A stretch of DNA of 64,000 bases, taken from Chionis minor (Eukaryota; Chordata; Aves; Charadriiformes; Chionididae). The translations under genes were made by a program, and so were the position numbers. The stretch spans positions 1,612,001-1,676,000 of the forward strand of contig VZSF01001891.1 of the NCBI GenBank assembly GCA_013398295.1, given 5' to 3'. The number at the start of each line of letters is the position of its first letter. Positions within the stretch are counted from its first letter, which is position 1. Under the pieces are notes generated by a model. That model did not search any database. It was not told the origin of the DNA and was given only the letters and a program-made list of their open reading frames with translations. Positions 51,501 through 64,000 of the stretch are shown piece after piece.

Positions 51501-54500
51501 CTTTTCTTGTTTCTTTCCTCCTTTTCCTGGGGTGAAATCCTGCCACCCAGAAGCAGAGCGGTGGGGAGGCAGCCGCAGCGTGCTGCGCACACGGAGAAGC
51601 AGGAGATCAGCGCTCAAAGCAGAGGGTTGGCAGAGTCCCCACGGTCCGGGCTGGTGGCTCTGCCTGCAGGGATCAAACACGCACGTGCCCGAGGGGCACC
51701 TCACCCAGGCTGCGGGTGCACCCCACGCAAGAACTGGCTGTACAAACATGTAGGTTTGACATGGGAAACATATGGCTTCATAGTTTTGGTCCTGACAGCA
51801 GTCGAGACCTGAGTTCTACTCAAGAAGTAACAGGAAAAGCAGCAAGGTTGGAAGGGACGTATGGAAGAAGCTGCAATTGTGCTGCAGCCACTGTCAGGCA
51901 GTGGTTTCCAGATGACATGTGTCCACGTTTTCCATTTTTAAGAAGCACAAGGGCCTTTTGATTGCGGTTTTGTAAAAGGAATATTATTTCTGCCTTTTCT
52001 TATTTGATCACCAGGGAACCCATCCTACAGCCAACCAGAAGAAAACTATATGGAAGGAAGCAGAAAAAAAAAAAAATTAAAAAAAAAGCTAGTCAAGCTA
52101 CTGCTAATCATATTAGTTTATATATATTGTTTATAATTAGCCTGTTTAAACATTCATTTCCTTTCTTCAATAAAGACCATATCTTTTCAGGACCCTTGCC
52201 ATGTCCACTGTCTTTGTGAGAGACAGTAGAGATAGGTAACAATTACTCCGCTGTTATTTAGTAAGTACTCCAAAGTACTTTGATGTAGCAGCATTGTAAA
52301 TTCTCAGTAGTAGCTAATTGTCTCATTTTAATTCATTTTTTAATGAGACACCTGGGAGAATGAAGAATCATCACAAAACCACAAAAACCCAAAAATATTT
52401 TTGAGTTGGTCTCCCAGTCCCTCCTTATTTGTGCCTTCCTGAAAAAAGGCCTTTTTGGTATTTGCGCACAAAGGTGCAGCCCCTTAGCTTCACCCAGCTG
52501 GGTGACAGCATCGTCCTCTGCCGCATCATAACCCATCTCCTATGGGCAAGGGAAGACGGTGGTAGAACTATGAAGCACCATGGAAGGGATCCAGAGAGAA
52601 GAGGCCTCGGGTCCTCAGACATTCCACATCTTCACCACTTCTGTCTCTCTAGGCAACCAAGCTGCATTTCCTATGTTGCCAGCAGGCTGCAGAAGGAAGG
52701 GTAGGGTTGTCGCTCATCGTCATTTGACACGTAGATGTGATTCTCGGATAGAAAGAAAAAAAGGTGGCAAAGGGGTATTTTTTCAGCTGGCTCACTTTTC
52801 TGTGAAAGGAAAGGTGTCTTCTGGCAGTCACCAGGTTTCCTTAGTTAAGATAGATACGCGCCCTCGTGATGCTCACGCACATTGCTTAGTGTTGTACTCT
52901 GTGCTAACTTCAACATATGCCTTTTATTGGCTCAACAGGGGCGTTAATTCCAGGGAGACAGGACTGCCCAAATCTCTGCCAGCAGTTTGGCTTCAGGAAG
53001 TCACTGACAGAGCATCCTGTTGGTCTCTGCTGCTGTGGTGTTAGCTGGTAACCAAGCCCCACATGGAGCTCATAGATCAAACCCAGCACTGCGAATTGCA
53101 CCCGGGAGAAAGAGCACTGGACATTGAAGAATAGATGTGGTATGTTCTCAGTTTAATTAGAAAGGTACCTATGGCGACACATTGCCTGTGTTTTCACTGA
53201 GGGATTTATCACAAATTGAAAGGTACACCCAGTAAGCCATGTGATTTCACTAAGATATTGCCCTCTCAATTTTGGTAAATATCTGTGCTCTTTTGTTAGC
53301 GTTGTAATAATTTTTACTGGGTGATGCCTGTCAGCAGTCATAGGGCAGGTGCAGCTGGTCCACAGCCACTGCAGGAGTTGAATTATCATCCCAGGAGCAG
53401 CACCTCCACTTGCCCCCAGGGACAACGGCTGGAGCCCCCCATGCTGGGACTAAGCCCCATCCTTCCCCCTCATTTCACGTGACAATCTCTGTCTTTAGCT
53501 CTGACATCTTAATGAGAATCTGGCGAACAGTCAGGTCAGGTCCACAGGAAGACCCACGAGTTTCAGCAGCAGCTTGAAAGTAGCTGTGGATGCTCTTACG
53601 CAGGGCTGTGGCTGTGTGCTCACAGCCGGCAGATGTGCACCTCTGGCTAGCGCTGGCCTGCCCAGATGCCTGGTTTCACTAACTGGTTTCGGCCGGGGAC
53701 AACTCTGGTCCAAGCTCAGTACCTTTGATGCTTAACAGTATAATGGCATTTAGTACCGTTAGTGTGCCAACAAACTGGCTGCTGCTTTTGTACGTATTTT
53801 AGCTGCTTAACTCATAAGGAGCTTTGCGCATTTGGAGTATTGAGACAAGGGGCTTGTTGATTCCAGCAGGAGAGCTCTCGAGCCCGTGGTACAGCCATGG
53901 TAGAGTGCCCGGCACAAACACTCAAGAGTTTTACCTTGCTGCAAAAATCCCCTTGAATTGTGCTGCTTCTGGGAAATGCCTGAGGGAGGTGAGCTGGCCT
54001 CTTCCATGGAAAGCTACTAAGCTATTGAATTTGGTTGAAGTAAGGGGCTGAGGGTCATGTTGCAACCATAGGGTCGGGGAGAGCGTCACTTTTGGGAAGC
54101 GAGCATTGATGTATTGAATCTACTATCACAAAAAAAAAGCAAAAAAGAAAGCTAAAATCCCATAGCTTTGTTGATGAAGATTATTTTGACAAGACCTCTA
54201 GGAAACTTACTTTCTGGCTGCAAACCCATTTTCAGGCTATTTTTGCCCTTAGTGTATTTCATCTCTTTTTCTAAGATGGATTTTTATCACCACAGATGAG
54301 GTCCCGATTTCTTTCCGGACTTGGACAATGGTGCAGTTGAGGAGGGTGACAACAACAAGCTTCTTCTCAAAGTACTGCACAAAAGACTTCAGTCAGGATA
54401 TTTACAATAAATACAGGCACTGAGTGTGAGGGCTCCCATTTCCTGGCAGCGTTGCTTTAGACAGTGTTTTCTCTGGAAGGAATCTATTACATCAGTGGCC

Positions 54501-57500
54501 TCGGGAATGTATATTGAGATGGTTTAATCAGAGTTGAAAATCACAGTACAGAAAGGGGCTTCAGTTTTTCTGGCTGGACACAACGTACCCAATTTGGGAG
54601 CCACTATGGAATTTCACCGATACCAGACACATTCTTTAGCTCATCTCCGTCCTGCGTTAAAATGGCTGGTGGCAGCGTTATGGTCCCGATGCAGCAAAGC
54701 ACGGAAGCACACACTAAACTTTAATTTCTTCAATTAGAGTTAAATATATGCTTTGGGCTGAGGATATGCCACAATACCCACAGAACTCACAGCGCTCTTC
54801 AACAGGTAATTTGTTTTGGCCAGTGAATCCCTCTGTAGATAAAGGTTCTGTCAAGTTTTCCATACTCCAGTCTGTTGCTTGGATCTCCCCGTTGACTTCA
54901 TTCTTAACATTGCTAGGGAGTCTTTCAGGAAACAACGCTTCCTCCTCGTTATTTATTTGTACAACAGCAAGTACAAATAATGCCGTAGTTTCTATAGCTC
55001 TCATAACACCAATAATTACAACACGAACAGATCTAAGCACAGACTTTATTGTCCTTCTAAATAGAGGCTTATATTTAGAGTCCTTATCTTCCTCGTGTTT
55101 TCCTCCATGTGTGAAATGGGTCTTTCCTCAACCCAGCTTGCTTTAGATCCCCATGGGGCAAATTATCTGTGGGTGGAATGACGTCTATTTGAAGGCAACA
55201 ATATTAAGTGAGGAGTAGATTAAAAGGTCTGGAAAACTTCTAAGACTTCAGCTGATATGTTGAGTAATGTCAACGTTGTGGCAAGATGACAGAAGCCACA
55301 TTCCTATGTGGCTTGGAAGCTATGGAAATGCAGAATGTTTCTGCAGTAAGTTAATCTGCTGATAAGAACTTAAAGCAGCGGTTAATTAGAGAGCAGGTTC
55401 AAGGGAAAGCTCAGCTGAGCCTACAAAGTTGTTGCATCAGTGATACGGCGTGAGGTTTGAAAGGAAACGCTGTACATAGGCAGGTAACCTGGGAGAGATG
55501 GGCCCAAGCCCACTCTGCTCCACCAGCATAAAACTGATTGTCAGCAGGAGCAGATACAGGCTGATAATCATCAGTGAGTTTCAGCGAACGCTGGAATGGG
55601 CTGCTTAATTGCGTGAGAGTTGCAAGAGAGTGATAAAGGTGGATCTAAGTCATTATCCAGGGGCAAGTTCTAACACTGCCGGACAAACATTTTGCTGAAG
55701 GGTCTTTCTTAGGTATCAGGTTTTTATCTGAATTCTGTCAACTGCATTCCTAGGAGGAGGAAAAAAGCCTGCAAGAGCAAATCCTCACCAAGGGAAGAAT
55801 AGTATGTGTTTGATTGACAGTCATGTACTTTTTGTTTTAAATTAGATGTTTCAAAGGGGTAGGGTCAAGGACTTTCTCTTGCAGAAGATCAAAGGTCACA
55901 TCCTTTGCTCATCTAAACCAACTTGCCTTTGTTGATATGCAGCAGCTGAGTGTCTCTACCAAAAATACAGACCAGACACCGAATCACCAGCACACCCATG
56001 ACTACTCTCCAGTCATGAAATAAAACATGATTCATACCCCAAGCGCAGAAGTGGAATGCAAAAAGCAAACAGAAGACGAGGTGAAAAGTAATTACATTCC
56101 CTTAATTGCAGATTAAAAAAAAAAAAAGTGTAACACCAAAAATTGTTCATTAGATTCTTTCTCGTTAAAAACCTGTAAAACATGAAGGGAAACTCTTCAC
56201 TGAATCCCATTTTTTCGGCAGAAAAATAAATATTGTTGTAGGAATTATTGGAACATGCATCCAATTAAAGTCTCCAAACAGAAAGGCACTGCTAATGCAA
56301 GAGCTATTAAGCTGGGCTGAAATATATAGATCATATTTAAACTGAAAGGAGGTAAATAATCCACTGCTTTTATGTGATTGCCATTGGCAGAAAAGGAAAT
56401 AACGCGGAATTATGATAAACGATGCAACCAAAAATGGAAGCTGTGGCTAGCGTCCCTGAAGGAGAAACCACCCAGAAATGGTGAGTAAAGTAAATAGTGA
56501 CAAGACTGAAAGTATAAAATCTATTCTGTAAACCGCAAGTTTGAATGGGGAGAAAGTTCTGACCTGATGAATGAAATTGCAGGCTGTAGGAGCTGCAGGG
56601 TATCGAAGCTTGGGCTCACCTGACGCTATGATTTGTTGCCATTTAGTCCTGCGGTGTGACAGGCAGGTGGGTGTACGTGTGTGTATTGGGGCATGGACTG
56701 TTCTTCATTTCAGCCCAACCTGGAAGGTGATGCTTTAACTTTAATTAGTTTTAACTGGTTCAAATTATGTAAACATTAATTTCACACTTACAGGTTGAGG
56801 TAATAGGTACTGTCAAAAGAAAAATTAAAAGAAAAATGTGTGCACAAGAGTAGAAAGGGCCCGGCAGCACAGAGGAGATGAAAAGTCTCTGCAGAGCTCT
56901 GCAAGATGAACACAGCAGCCCCCTTGACCAGGTATTACCCTGTAGGAATGAAGTATTTTCTTAGCGAGAACAGAAAGTGATTTTTATTTTTGCCACAGAA
57001 GACATTTGGTCTCGCTGTCTGTGATGGAGTCTATGTGACTTGAGAACCAGCAGAGTAATACTGTGTGTGTCCAATATCATATCACAAAACACAATTTATT
57101 TGCCTTTTCCATCAGAACACGCTCTGTTCCTACAGGGGCATAATTTTAAAGTTCAACTCTCATGCTGGCTCTGAAAGCTTCTATTAAGACAGAAATCTCC
57201 CAGATAATAGAAAACTGTCTTAGGCCCATTCTCTTGCATTTCAGGCTCTGTCTGTCCATTCAGGAGTTTATAGCAAGTTCATCTTTGCAATAATAGAGAG
57301 ACTTTAAAGGAGGTCTTAAAAGGCCAATGGTTTCTAGCAGCATCCCTGTTCCCCTTCTTCCACTGTTGTCTCTTTTTTCTCCCTCATTTCTGGCAATCCG
57401 TCATCAACTGCAGGTGAAGAGAGAGACCACATGCCGAGTTTGGTGGGTATCAAGATTTGGTCACATTTTGACCTCTTGTGGCAATGTGTCCTGCAGTCAA

Positions 57501-57741
57501 AACATCTCTTCCTGGCAAGCTGTGCTCTGAACTGGCATCCCACCAGCACTGTGGTCTGTAACACCTTGTGGATTAGCAGTAATGTTTGGTCTTGAACATA
57601 AAGCTAGCTGCCGAGACACCTCCCCAGAGCGCCTCATTACCACACCAGGACTGCCCACAAGAGCAGTCACCGCCTTTCCCAGTGTCCCAGCTGGGTGCCT
57701 GTGCTGTGACACTGGTTCTCCTGCCAGTGACTGCAGCTGCT
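48540..57741. other. Intergenic DNA upstream of RASGEF1C
   Basis: I see no supportable exon, RNA gene or interspersed repeat here. Open frames overlap freely on both strands and do not resemble known proteins. An A-rich tract lies at about 52066-52088. A 138-codon open frame at 54714-55127 on the minus strand is discussed as a finding. Confidence 0.5.
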
Positions 57742-57960
57742 TCTGGCTGCACATGAGGAGGAACTTCTGTCCTTTGAGGGTGGCAGAGCACTGGCACAGG
57801 CTGCCCAGAGAGGTGGTGGAGTCTCCCACTCTGGAGAGGTTCCAAACCCGCCTGGACACCATCCTGTGCAACCTGCTGTAGGTGGCCCTGCTCTGGCAGG
57901 AGGGTTGGACCAGATGATCTCTAGAGGTTCCTGCCAACCCTTAACTTTCTGTGATTCTGT
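57742..57960 (+). mobile_element. CR1 LINE fragment, 3' end, 5'-truncated
   Basis: A clear avian CR1 tail. In order it has ACATGAGGAGGAACTTCTGT, AGAGGTGGTGGAGTCTCC, GGTTGGACCAGATGATCTCT (57904-57923), AGAGGTTCCTGCCAACC, and the terminal TTCTGTGATTCTGT (57947-57960), which is nearly two of the octamers that end CR1. It is less diverged than the copy at 4.7 kb. A 99-codon plus-strand frame overlapping it is a by-product of the repeat, not a gene. The 5' end is approximate. Confidence 0.9.
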
Positions 57961-60580
57961 AACCACCTCTTCACTGTTTCACATCCCCACTATGAGACAA
58001 CTCCAGGTAACGTCTTTTCCTAGAATGATGTTCCAGAGGTTCAGTCACTAGTGAAGAGACCAGACTAGGAGTCCCAACCCAAACCTACTCTGCCACTGAA
58101 GCTGAAGTCACCTGGCAGCAGTAGTCTGTGTCCCCATGTGTCCCCAGCGGCAGGAGGGCAGCCAGACCCACGTGCCAGGCTTTCCCCAGAGGGAAACTTA
58201 CTCCTGCTTTTCCCATAGGAGGGGATCACAGACCCTAGGCTCTTTTACAGAAAGACAAATAAATAAAAGAGAAAACAGAAATACAGCAGGCAGCTGCATT
58301 TCATTGCTTTCTGATTTAGTCATCCAGAGAGTTATACTTACAAAGTGTTAGTAAACATTGTTATCTCCGTGTACTAGGTGGGCGTGAAATGTAACTTGAA
58401 GGACACACTCTCAAAGCTATTACTGGCTTGCTCCATGCTGTAGACTTTTCTCATAGAGTGGAATTAACTTCTCTGTACTGTATCGCAGAGGGAGACTGGG
58501 TTTATCTAATATCCAAAGATGCTGGCCCAGCCAGGTGGCAACACAGCCCTCCATCAGCAGATAGAGAGGGAAAATACAGCCTGGTTCTTTAGTGTATTTG
58601 TTCTAACATTTTTCATTCCCAGCATTCAGTTAGTCAGCAAGGTTAATCTTTAGCTAGCTCGTTGCGAGGACTGCGTTTCTTTCCTCCTTTCTGCTGGAGT
58701 TCCCCGTGCATGGAGCCTCAAGCTTGAACATCTGCAATGGTAGGGACGGACCTGGGGAAAATGCAAAGTTGTCCCCCTGTCCCCCAGATTCGGCCCGGCT
58801 GAGCAGGCAACGCGAGGCTGCATTAGTGCATCCCCTCTGTTGCCGTGTTTCCCACTGACCCAAGCCTAGTCCAAGACAACAACAGCCCCAGCCAAACCAC
58901 CAATGATGTTATATTTGCTGTGAAATGTCAAGCTGAGGAATTTGCTCCAGCCATGTCACTTCCTGTGCCCAAATCAAATTTCAGCAGCTGCACTGCCTGC
59001 ACCAGTCGGAACTGGCTCTTGGTGTGTTTCTGAGTGGGTTTATTGCAGCTCAAAGCTGTGGGGAGAGGCAGAGCAGAGACACTTCAGGAGAAAAATTAAA
59101 AATAAACACCAGTCATACTTCACACATGAACTCATTTTCTCTGAAGAAGAAAAAAAAAAATCGTTAAACCTCAGAAGAAAAACTCCAGATTGTGAACTTT
59201 AGATCTCTTCCCAGCAGAGTACCCTTATCTTGCCCCAGACCGAAACGCAGGCGTGAGAGTGCAGGACAGCTGAGATGCGATCACTCCTTTTCCTTTTGTT
59301 ATGCGGAAGTTTATGGGAAGACCAAGCCAGGACAGATGATTTGTCTGCGCATTAGTCAGCCAAAGAACTCATACTCTTGCAAAACAAAACCACTACCAAC
59401 AATAATTCAGGCTCTCCAAGGAACATGTCAGGGAATGCAAGAGCTGGAGACCGAAAGACAAGTTGGGAGGAGGGGGAACACTTGCCTCCCCTTGACAGGA
59501 GCAAAATACATCACTCATAGCCAGTGCTGTGCCACATCAAGGTCCACGGGCGACCTCGGAGCAAGTCTGTGCTGAGCAGGGCTGGACCGCGGGGCAAAAG
59601 CACCTCACCTTAGCACCGTACTAATGGCAGAAACTGGAAAGCTCCCGTTTGTGGAGCTCCCTCAACCAAAATTAGGTGAGATAACAACATCACCCTCGAT
59701 CGCACAATATAGGCTCGCGCCTTTCTATCTCAGAAGCGCATTTGGGGATTTATCTTCCTCGATACTTCAGAAAAATGAGGTCTGCAAGACATTGTTGGTT
59801 CCATACAAATGCAAAACACCGAGCAATGGGGAGAGGATTTTAAAAAGCTCTTTACAAGCATTTTTTATAGGTCCTCTAAGCAAGGAGAATAACTGGACTA
59901 TGAAATAACCAGTCAATATAAAAGGATACAGAGAGGCCAAAATCCTAGTAATAGATTTTATCTGTCCAGGCAAACTAGAAAACACCATCAGGGAAAATTA
60001 GGTTGGAAGTCTGTTTGGTTTTGGTGCCGGATTGTGTTTTTAGACCTGAAGGGTATCTGATGGGGAACGAAGTTGTACAAAATTTGATTAGGCAATAAAG
60101 GGGCTAGACTGAAGTTGGGCAGAAGGGGCAGAACAAAGCACAGGGTAGAGAGATTTTAAAGGCAAAGTGCACCAACAGAGAAAGCCAAACCCTTCTGAAT
60201 GGTAGGCAGGCAAGCTCATTTTCCAAAGTACATTATTCTGCGATTAGATGATAAATCCAGGCATCGCGTTATTTATTCCCGGCAACATCCAGAACTTTTG
60301 TCTACATTATTTACAAAGTCCACAGCTATTTGGCAAACAGGACAGAAGGAGGTGTCAGCTGTAAGGGGCTCCTGCTTTGAAGACAAATAGACGGGCAGAC
60401 AGAGTCAAGGAAAGGCTCTAGTGTTTCAGCTGCGTGGCCAAGAGCCACTTCTTTGTAGCATATGGCATACACTAACAGGTTTATTTTCCATGAGGAGGAT
60501 GTATAAACTGTCTGCAACTGCTCTTCACACTTGTCACTCTAAGTCAGATAATTTTTCCAAGGCACCCTGCAAAAACGGCC
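57961..60580. other. Intergenic DNA between the CR1 tail and the CpG-rich patches
   Basis: Apart from A-rich runs (for example near 59148-59160) I see nothing in this stretch that can be named on either strand. Confidence 0.5.
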
Positions 60581-61330
60581 CCCCACTTGAAGCCGAACAA
60601 AGAGTTTGTGGATGCTCTGCAGGTCGTTCGGGGAGCGAAGGGCCAGTCTGCGCAACCAGCGTGTGGTAAAAGCGCGCGGGAGAGCGTGGCAGAGGAGCCG
60701 CCGAAGGCGGACAGCCACCGTAGGAAATGAGAGCAATTAAACGAGGAGGGGCAGGGCGGGAGAGGGAGCACTGCTGGGACGGGGACTTAAATTCAGGCCG
60801 GAGAAGAGGAGCAGGAAGTGGCAGCGCGTCTCTGCAGCTGTCCTGGCCCTGCTGTGGTCCCAGCCCAGCCAGGTCTCATCTGCGCCGGTGGCCCTCGGGC
60901 TCTCTGCCCCGCCGCCGGGCAGTGCCCGCTGGGCACAAGGGCTGGCCAGCACCTGCTGCCGGCCCCACCGAGCTGGAACCTGCCCCAAGGCCTGTTAGAC
61001 ACCACGATTAATATGCAGAGACCAAAGTGACTGGCAAAGATAATTACACAGCGAGTCAATTGGCTGGCAAAGTTAATTATGCAGGGAGTCAAATGAGTGG
61101 CAAACCGAGTGACTGAGGCAGAATAAAGAAACATTTGGCAGTGACAAATGGCAAAACAAGTTACTCAGACAGGGGGTCAAGCGGGCTGGACACTGGACGT
61201 GTTTTCCGGCGGTAGAAGCTGGCAGGGTGTCAGGGAGAGCTCGCTCCTGGCGGCGTCGCTCCCGGCACGGCTCCCCGGGCAGGGCAGGAGCGGGAGCGCC
61301 GGCGGCACAGCCCTGGCTCCAGCAGGACTC
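60580..61330. promoter_or_regulatory. Two CpG-rich patches flanking a 33-bp repeat, possible weak orphan CpG island
   Basis: CpG density rises at about 60580-60730 and again at 61180-61330, with GC-rich but CpG-poorer sequence and the 33-bp repeat between them. No flanking exon is recognisable. It could be an alternative upstream promoter for the minus-strand gene, an unannotated transcript's start, or GC-biased sequence without function. Confidence 0.25.
61006..61187. repeat. Imperfect 33-bp-period tandem repeat
   Basis: TGGCAAA-type cores begin at 61032, 61065 and 61098, exactly 33 bases apart. Each is followed in register by (G)TTAATTAT/ATAATTAC, GCAGGGAGTCAA-like sequence and a short spacer. 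A partial unit precedes at about 61007 (ATTAATATGCAGAG), and a more diverged unit with a small insertion lies at 61149-61187. Because 33 is divisible by three, the minus strand reads an 11-residue periodic peptide here, but nothing else suggests coding. Confidence 0.75.
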
Positions 61331-64000
61331 GCACCTCGATCTGCCTTGGCTTCAATTACTGCGTAACCTCAAGTCATTTAACTTCCCTCCGCCTCAGGAC
61401 TGCTCAACTGTCCCCATTGCATCACATGAGGAAGTATTTTGCATTCTCTTCAGCCGAATATAAAGCAGACGTATCGACCCGAAAGGGAAAATTATTAACT
61501 AACCCAGAAGCGAATTGTGTGCGCGCCCTTGCATGCATTCTCACTGCCACCAGCAGCAATAACCTCCCAGCACACTTGGGAGCTAAAAGGAAAGTAACCA
61601 TTTTTCTTCTGCCATTATCAGTCCAAAGGGGAAAAAAAACCCGCACAGGCTCAGAGAGGTTTCTACCAACACATACTAACAGGAGACATCTTATCTGGAA
61701 ACCAGCTAGATTTATTTCTCCTGACTATAAGCAATGACATATTTTTTTGAGGACTTAGTGAAAGAAGATGGCGCAGAGCTTTGAGATCCCTTTGGGAAAG
61801 GTTACAGACTCTATTTCCATATATATTATATTACAAAAATAGCAAGAGCCCTGAAGTGACCTGCAAAGGGCTAAAGGGAGGCAGGTAACTGGGACCTTTT
61901 TATTCTTTATAATGTATAACCAAACGCAGAAGTGTTGGGATTCTTGAGTGTTTGGTTTATGTTCCTTGCTTGTTTCTACATTAGATCTCTCCTATGAATG
62001 TCAGAGATCGAGTCCCCCAAAATTATGTTACGCGTAGAAATTACAGAAACAAAATTGAGCAACTGAAAAAAGAATGTTTAATCCTACCTGCAATAGTTCT
62101 AGGTTCGTTAGTATTTACTTAATTCTGTTGGCCTGTTGACACAGTTGGACAATGGAGGGCTTTGAGACCACATCTGTTGGGAAAGCTCAGGTATCTGTAA
62201 TGCAAACTTGCACACAAATTCTCCAGTAAAATAAAAGAAATTAAAGTCAACCTTTCTTAAATGCCTACAAAGACAGTTTTTCCAAATTATACCTAGTGTT
62301 TGCCAGATAAACTCCATTCTCTCCATGCAACATGTTCATATCTTATTTGAGCATTCTATTGGAAAGCAACGTATCTCTTTTGAGGTGAATTATGCTATCA
62401 TGGTCATGAGATTTTGTTTTTCAAAAAAAAAAAAAGGAGGAATGAAAAAGAAAGAAAAGCAACCCTGAAACACTAGGTGGTTTAAAACAAAGAAAAACAA
62501 ATAACAATAGCAGAGAATCAATGTGGTACATGAAAAATAAATCCTTTCTAGGTCACGCTTAAATATGCATTAATGGCCTTCTTGTCAAATTATCTCAGGG
62601 GAACTTCGGATTAGCATGCAAAAGAAGCACGATACAAACTAGAGCAGTAATACTTGTTTTATTTACCAGACCATTTTCTCCAAAGGAACTAAATATGAGA
62701 ATTTTGAGGGATCTGACTTTCATCTTTTATAAAGGAAGCACAGTCAGGAGGAGTTCACCATAATTAGCAGCTAGTCAAATAATATATAATTCGTCCCTGT
62801 GTTTACTCAGCAGCGTGTACTTTAATCATGGAAAACATTAAACTGACCCTAGCCATCTCCTTCTATAGACCAGCTCAGGAGCTCATTTGTTCAGTTCTTG
62901 GATCAGCTCTTAGGAAAACAAATCTTACCAAGCACACTTAAAAGTAAACACAAGGTATTCCCAAATCTGCATCTGAAAACATATTTGATAAATAAGATAG
63001 AGAGTGGAGGGGAGGGGAAAAAAAAAAAAAAAAAAAGAGGTTATAAGCATTTTATCTGCCAGTCCAATGTGTGCGAGAGGTGAGGTCACCTAAGGGTTGT
63101 TGCTGTTGTTTTGGAGTAGCAGGGTGGTGCATTGACAAGATTTGCGGATTAATAGAGTTCCTGGCTTTTATTGTCAGCTGGAGTCCCAGCGCGCGGTGAG
63201 TAACCGGGTATTCATGTGGCTTCAGCAGATCATGTTGGATACTCACCACATTGGAGTTTTGATCCACATACTCTATCAGCATGAAATAGGACCTCTGACC
63301 CTCATCTTCTCTTGTTATCGTGCAGCTGTACAAAAAGCATTTACTGAGGACGCTGCACATCTCAAGTGTTGTTAGTAGGTGAAACCTAGAGGTGGTTTTA
63401 AACTGCTGCCTCTTGCCTGGTGGGTCATGGTACAACCTGTCAACCAAGTTTTCATTTAGCAAATCTGTTAAGGTTTACTACATAACCAACCTACTGCTTG
63501 CAGAAAGGCAGCCCCAAGATAACAAATGGACTTCTGCACCCAACTCTGAAGGGCGTGTGAGCACACAGAGGTAAAGACTGTCTAACCTACAAAGGGAGTA
63601 TCATTTGTGCCCACAAATCTGTGCCATCAGAGCAGGGAATCCTTTTCTGAAGCACTAAAATCTCACCACTGTCCCAGCAATATACCAGATACAATACAAG
63701 AACGCTGCCGTTACTATTACTTCAGGCTGAGAAAACGGAAACAGATCTTTTGAACTAACAGTCATCTCTACAAACAGCCGAGAGCTGCCAAGTCCTTGGA
63801 CTTTCTTGAAACTCCTCTGAATTTTAAAGCTAGTCAAGACTTTGCAGCTGTAGTGGGAGTAGATAATCCAGCCCAGATACTGCTATGGGAAAGAGACCCA
63901 ACAGGGCAAGAGAGCAGACATAAAACACCGCGGCTGGCAGACACCAGCCCGCTTTATGGAGTCACCAATTTTTACTGGGGGCACAAGGCAGTGGAAAAAT
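61331..64000. other. Intergenic DNA at the right edge
   Basis: Ordinary AT-rich sequence with poly(A) runs. I looked for a JNK2/MAPK9 3' coding exon on the minus strand, expected from human gene order, and did not recognise one. A minus-strand AATAAA lies near 63171-63166 inside a 136-codon open frame, but nothing else supports a transcript end. Confidence 0.4.
63018..63036. repeat. Poly(A) run of 19 bases after a G-rich stretch
   Basis: A pure A run follows GGAGGGGAGGGG. It is a simple homopolymer with no associated element that I can identify. Confidence 0.85.

Noticed and set aside
51840..51860. GGTTGGAAGGGAC, which resembles a reverse-oriented CR1 end
   Set aside because: The sequence on both sides does not continue as CR1 in either direction; a short chance match.
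63052..63462. 136-codon minus-strand frame at the right edge, considered as a MAPK9 3' exon
   Set aside because: The peptide does not resemble a JNK C-terminus or kinase domain. The internal AATAAA alone is not evidence of a 3' end.
1..64000. tRNA, rRNA, CRISPR, phage or bacterial operon features
   Set aside because: Scanned by eye for conserved cores, regularly spaced repeats and co-oriented gene runs; none is present, and the CR1 tails and intron structure show the DNA is vertebrate.

Overview
The window reads as nuclear DNA from a bird. It contains two 5'-truncated CR1 LINE tails whose 3' ends (octamer-like TTCTGTGA... endings) are typical of avian genomes. Genes are interrupted by introns, there is one strong CpG-island promoter, interspersed repeats are sparse, and no bacterial-style gene packing is present. 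I found no rRNA, tRNA, CRISPR array, insertion sequence or operon. Almost every open reading frame is chance, or an artefact of GC-rich sequence.

One gene is supported, on the minus strand: a RASGEF1-family guanine nucleotide exchange factor, best matching RASGEF1C. Its first coding exon lies at 1313-1495. It has a clean acceptor, an initiator ATG six bases inside the exon, 59 codons ending in DYYPE, and a GTAAGC donor. The likely non-coding first exon sits in the CpG island near 47.56-48.31 kb and ends at a GTGAGT donor at 47906. The pieces imply a first intron of about 46.4 kb that fills most of the window. Positions 1-1312 are the start of the next intron; the catalytic RasGEF exons lie off the left edge.

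Layout: 1-1312, start of intron 2. 1313-1495, coding exon. 1496-47906, giant intron 1, with one old CR1 tail (4.7-4.9 kb), a 67-bp near-perfect palindrome (11.67 kb), a pair of about 180-bp direct repeats (33.34 and 34.90 kb), simple repeats and AT-rich blocks that could be conserved regulatory elements. 47.5-48.55 kb, CpG island, exon 1, an AT palindrome and signs of divergent transcription. 48.55-64 kb, upstream intergenic DNA, with a second CR1 tail (57.74-57.96 kb), a 33-bp-period repeat (61.0-61.2 kb) and two smaller CpG-rich patches on either side of that repeat. In human the upstream neighbour of RASGEF1C is MAPK9; I could not recognise any MAPK9 exon here.

I see no convincing new multi-gene system. 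The most testable points are the promoter architecture, the palindrome, the duplicated segment and the 33-bp repeat with its orphan CpG patches.
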